Under the pieces are notes generated by a model. The model searched no databases. It was given only the letters and a program-made list of their open reading frames with translations, and had not been told where the DNA came from. Made by a program: the position numbers and the translations under genes. From Ruminococcus sp. (GTDB lineage: Bacteria; Bacillota; Clostridia; Oscillospirales; Ruminococcaceae), in contig JAIDNR010000259.1 of NCBI GenBank assembly GCA_029063695.1, positions 1-6,227 of the forward strand: 6,227 bases of DNA, read 5' to 3'. Numbering within the stretch: position 1 is the stretch's first letter; every line of letters starts with the position of its first letter. Below are positions 5,916 to 6,227 of the stretch, piece by piece.

Positions 5916-6182
5916 GCCGCTTTGAAATCACCGGACGATTGTCCTCGTCACAATTCCGACACTGCATTGATTTAGCCGGTTTTCCCGTTCGGGAACTATT
6001 ACAAGACTTTCGTCTCTGTAATGCTCATGGCAATACTTTTCTGCGGACGTTTTCCGCCTTAACACAGATGCAGTATTTCAGCGGCACTCTCCGCAAGGCG
6101 TATCCTAATATAAGAAACTGCCCTTATGCTTTTTGAATGTCATCTGTGCGAACTGCTTTAATCGCAGACGTATTGCTTTCGT
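5888..6182 (-). ncRNA. Structured RNA of about 295 nt, unclassified (leader or free ncRNA)
   Basis: This stretch has no credible protein gene but is dense in complementary segments, starting a few bases after a strong promoter. A consistent hand fold contains 6176-6170 with 6036-6030 (7 bp), continued by 6168-6163 with 6045-6040 (6 bp). Nested inside are 6148-6141 with 6070-6063 (8 bp) and 6094-6091 with 6084-6081. Downstream come a GAAA-tetraloop hairpin (6022-5998, one bulged A), TTCCC/GGGAA (5995-5982), and a 3' domain in which 5973-5968 pairs with 5930-5925. That domain encloses 5959-5955 with 5935-5931 and 5954-5950 with 5942-5938. The bulge 5964-5960 can pair with 6075-6071 as a pseudoknot. 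I do not recognise RNase P, tmRNA, SRP or a common riboswitch. It is either a leader controlling the importer or an independent RNA ending at the U tract. Confidence 0.6.
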
Positions 6183-6188
6183 AATACA

Positions 6189-6217
6189 AATATACAATAT
6201 TTTTTTCTCAAAGTCAA
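6189..6217 (-). promoter_or_regulatory. Sigma-A promoter for the structured RNA and ABC importer
   Basis: Minus strand: TTGACT (6217-6212) and TATATT (6194-6189) are separated by an ideal 17-base AT-rich spacer. Each hexamer matches the consensus at five of six positions. Initiation is expected near 6182, just before the first helix of the RNA. An imperfect inverted repeat, GTATT (6187-6183) and AATAC (6174-6170), spans the start site. Confidence 0.85.
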
Positions 6218-6227
6218 TGCTTTGTAG

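Noticed and set aside
5939..6136. Plus-strand 65-codon ORF in the gene-free region
   Set aside because: It has no recognisable family and no good ribosome site, its composition is unlike its neighbours, and it lies exactly antisense to the helix-rich RNA. It is probably a chance ORF.
5998..6143. Short leader peptides (ATG at 6143 and at 6028 on the minus strand)
   Set aside because: They encode 12 and 9 residues without ribosome sites or runs of regulatory codons, so there is no support for peptide-based attenuation.
5888..6182. RNase P RNA, tmRNA, SRP RNA, T-box or common riboswitch identity for the leader
   Set aside because: I could not find the conserved core segments of these classes: no ACAGAAA-type P RNA core, no tag ORF or CCA end, no T-box AGGGTGG. 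Only a covariance search could settle this.
1..6227. CRISPR array, insertion sequence, tRNA or rRNA
   Set aside because: I saw no regularly spaced direct repeats, transposase motifs, terminal inverted repeats or tRNA/rRNA cores. The only tandem repeat is coding.

Overview
The window looks like a chromosomal segment of an anaerobic, spore-forming-lineage Firmicute (Clostridia). A Ruminococcus/Oscillospiraceae relative is the best guess. The reasons are a spoIIIA sporulation operon, strong AAGGAGG-type ribosome binding sites, moderate-to-low GC, and a sugar-binding lipoprotein with the Ser/Asp/Glu-rich linker common in that family. The genus is an inference from style, not from a marker gene. 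Every supported gene is on the minus strand, so transcription runs from high to low coordinates.

From the right edge: a near-consensus sigma-A promoter (6217-6189) is followed by about 350 bases with no protein gene. Read on the minus strand, this stretch folds by hand into many nested helices, including a GAAA-tetraloop hairpin, and ends in a weak hairpin plus seven U (5915-5888). It is best read as a structured RNA of about 295 nt, either a free ncRNA or a cis-acting leader. Between it and the first gene is a 9-bp inverted repeat whose loop is complementary to the start-codon region of that gene.

Next comes a CUT1-type carbohydrate ABC importer: a solute-binding lipoprotein (4309-5832), a MalF-like permease (3122-4174) and a MalG-like permease (2229-3125). 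A 13-bp hairpin lies between the binding protein and the permeases, and the permeases overlap by ATGA. No ATPase, regulator or glycosidase is present, so an ATPase encoded elsewhere (MsmK/UgpC-like) is probably used. A UUCG-loop terminator (2208-2180) closes this unit.

Immediately downstream is the spoIIIA operon in the usual order: spoIIIAA (ATPase), spoIIIAB, spoIIIAC, spoIIIAD, and at the left edge what looks like the start of spoIIIAE. In the family, these proteins form part of the mother-cell side of the channel linking mother cell and forespore during engulfment. The presumed spoIIIAE frame closes after 18 codons, possibly through a frameshift at a T5 run.

The least explained and most interesting part is 5830-6190, an RNA-rich control region ahead of the importer. 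It has two mutually exclusive sets of helices, a marginal terminator and a possible translation-blocking pseudoknot.
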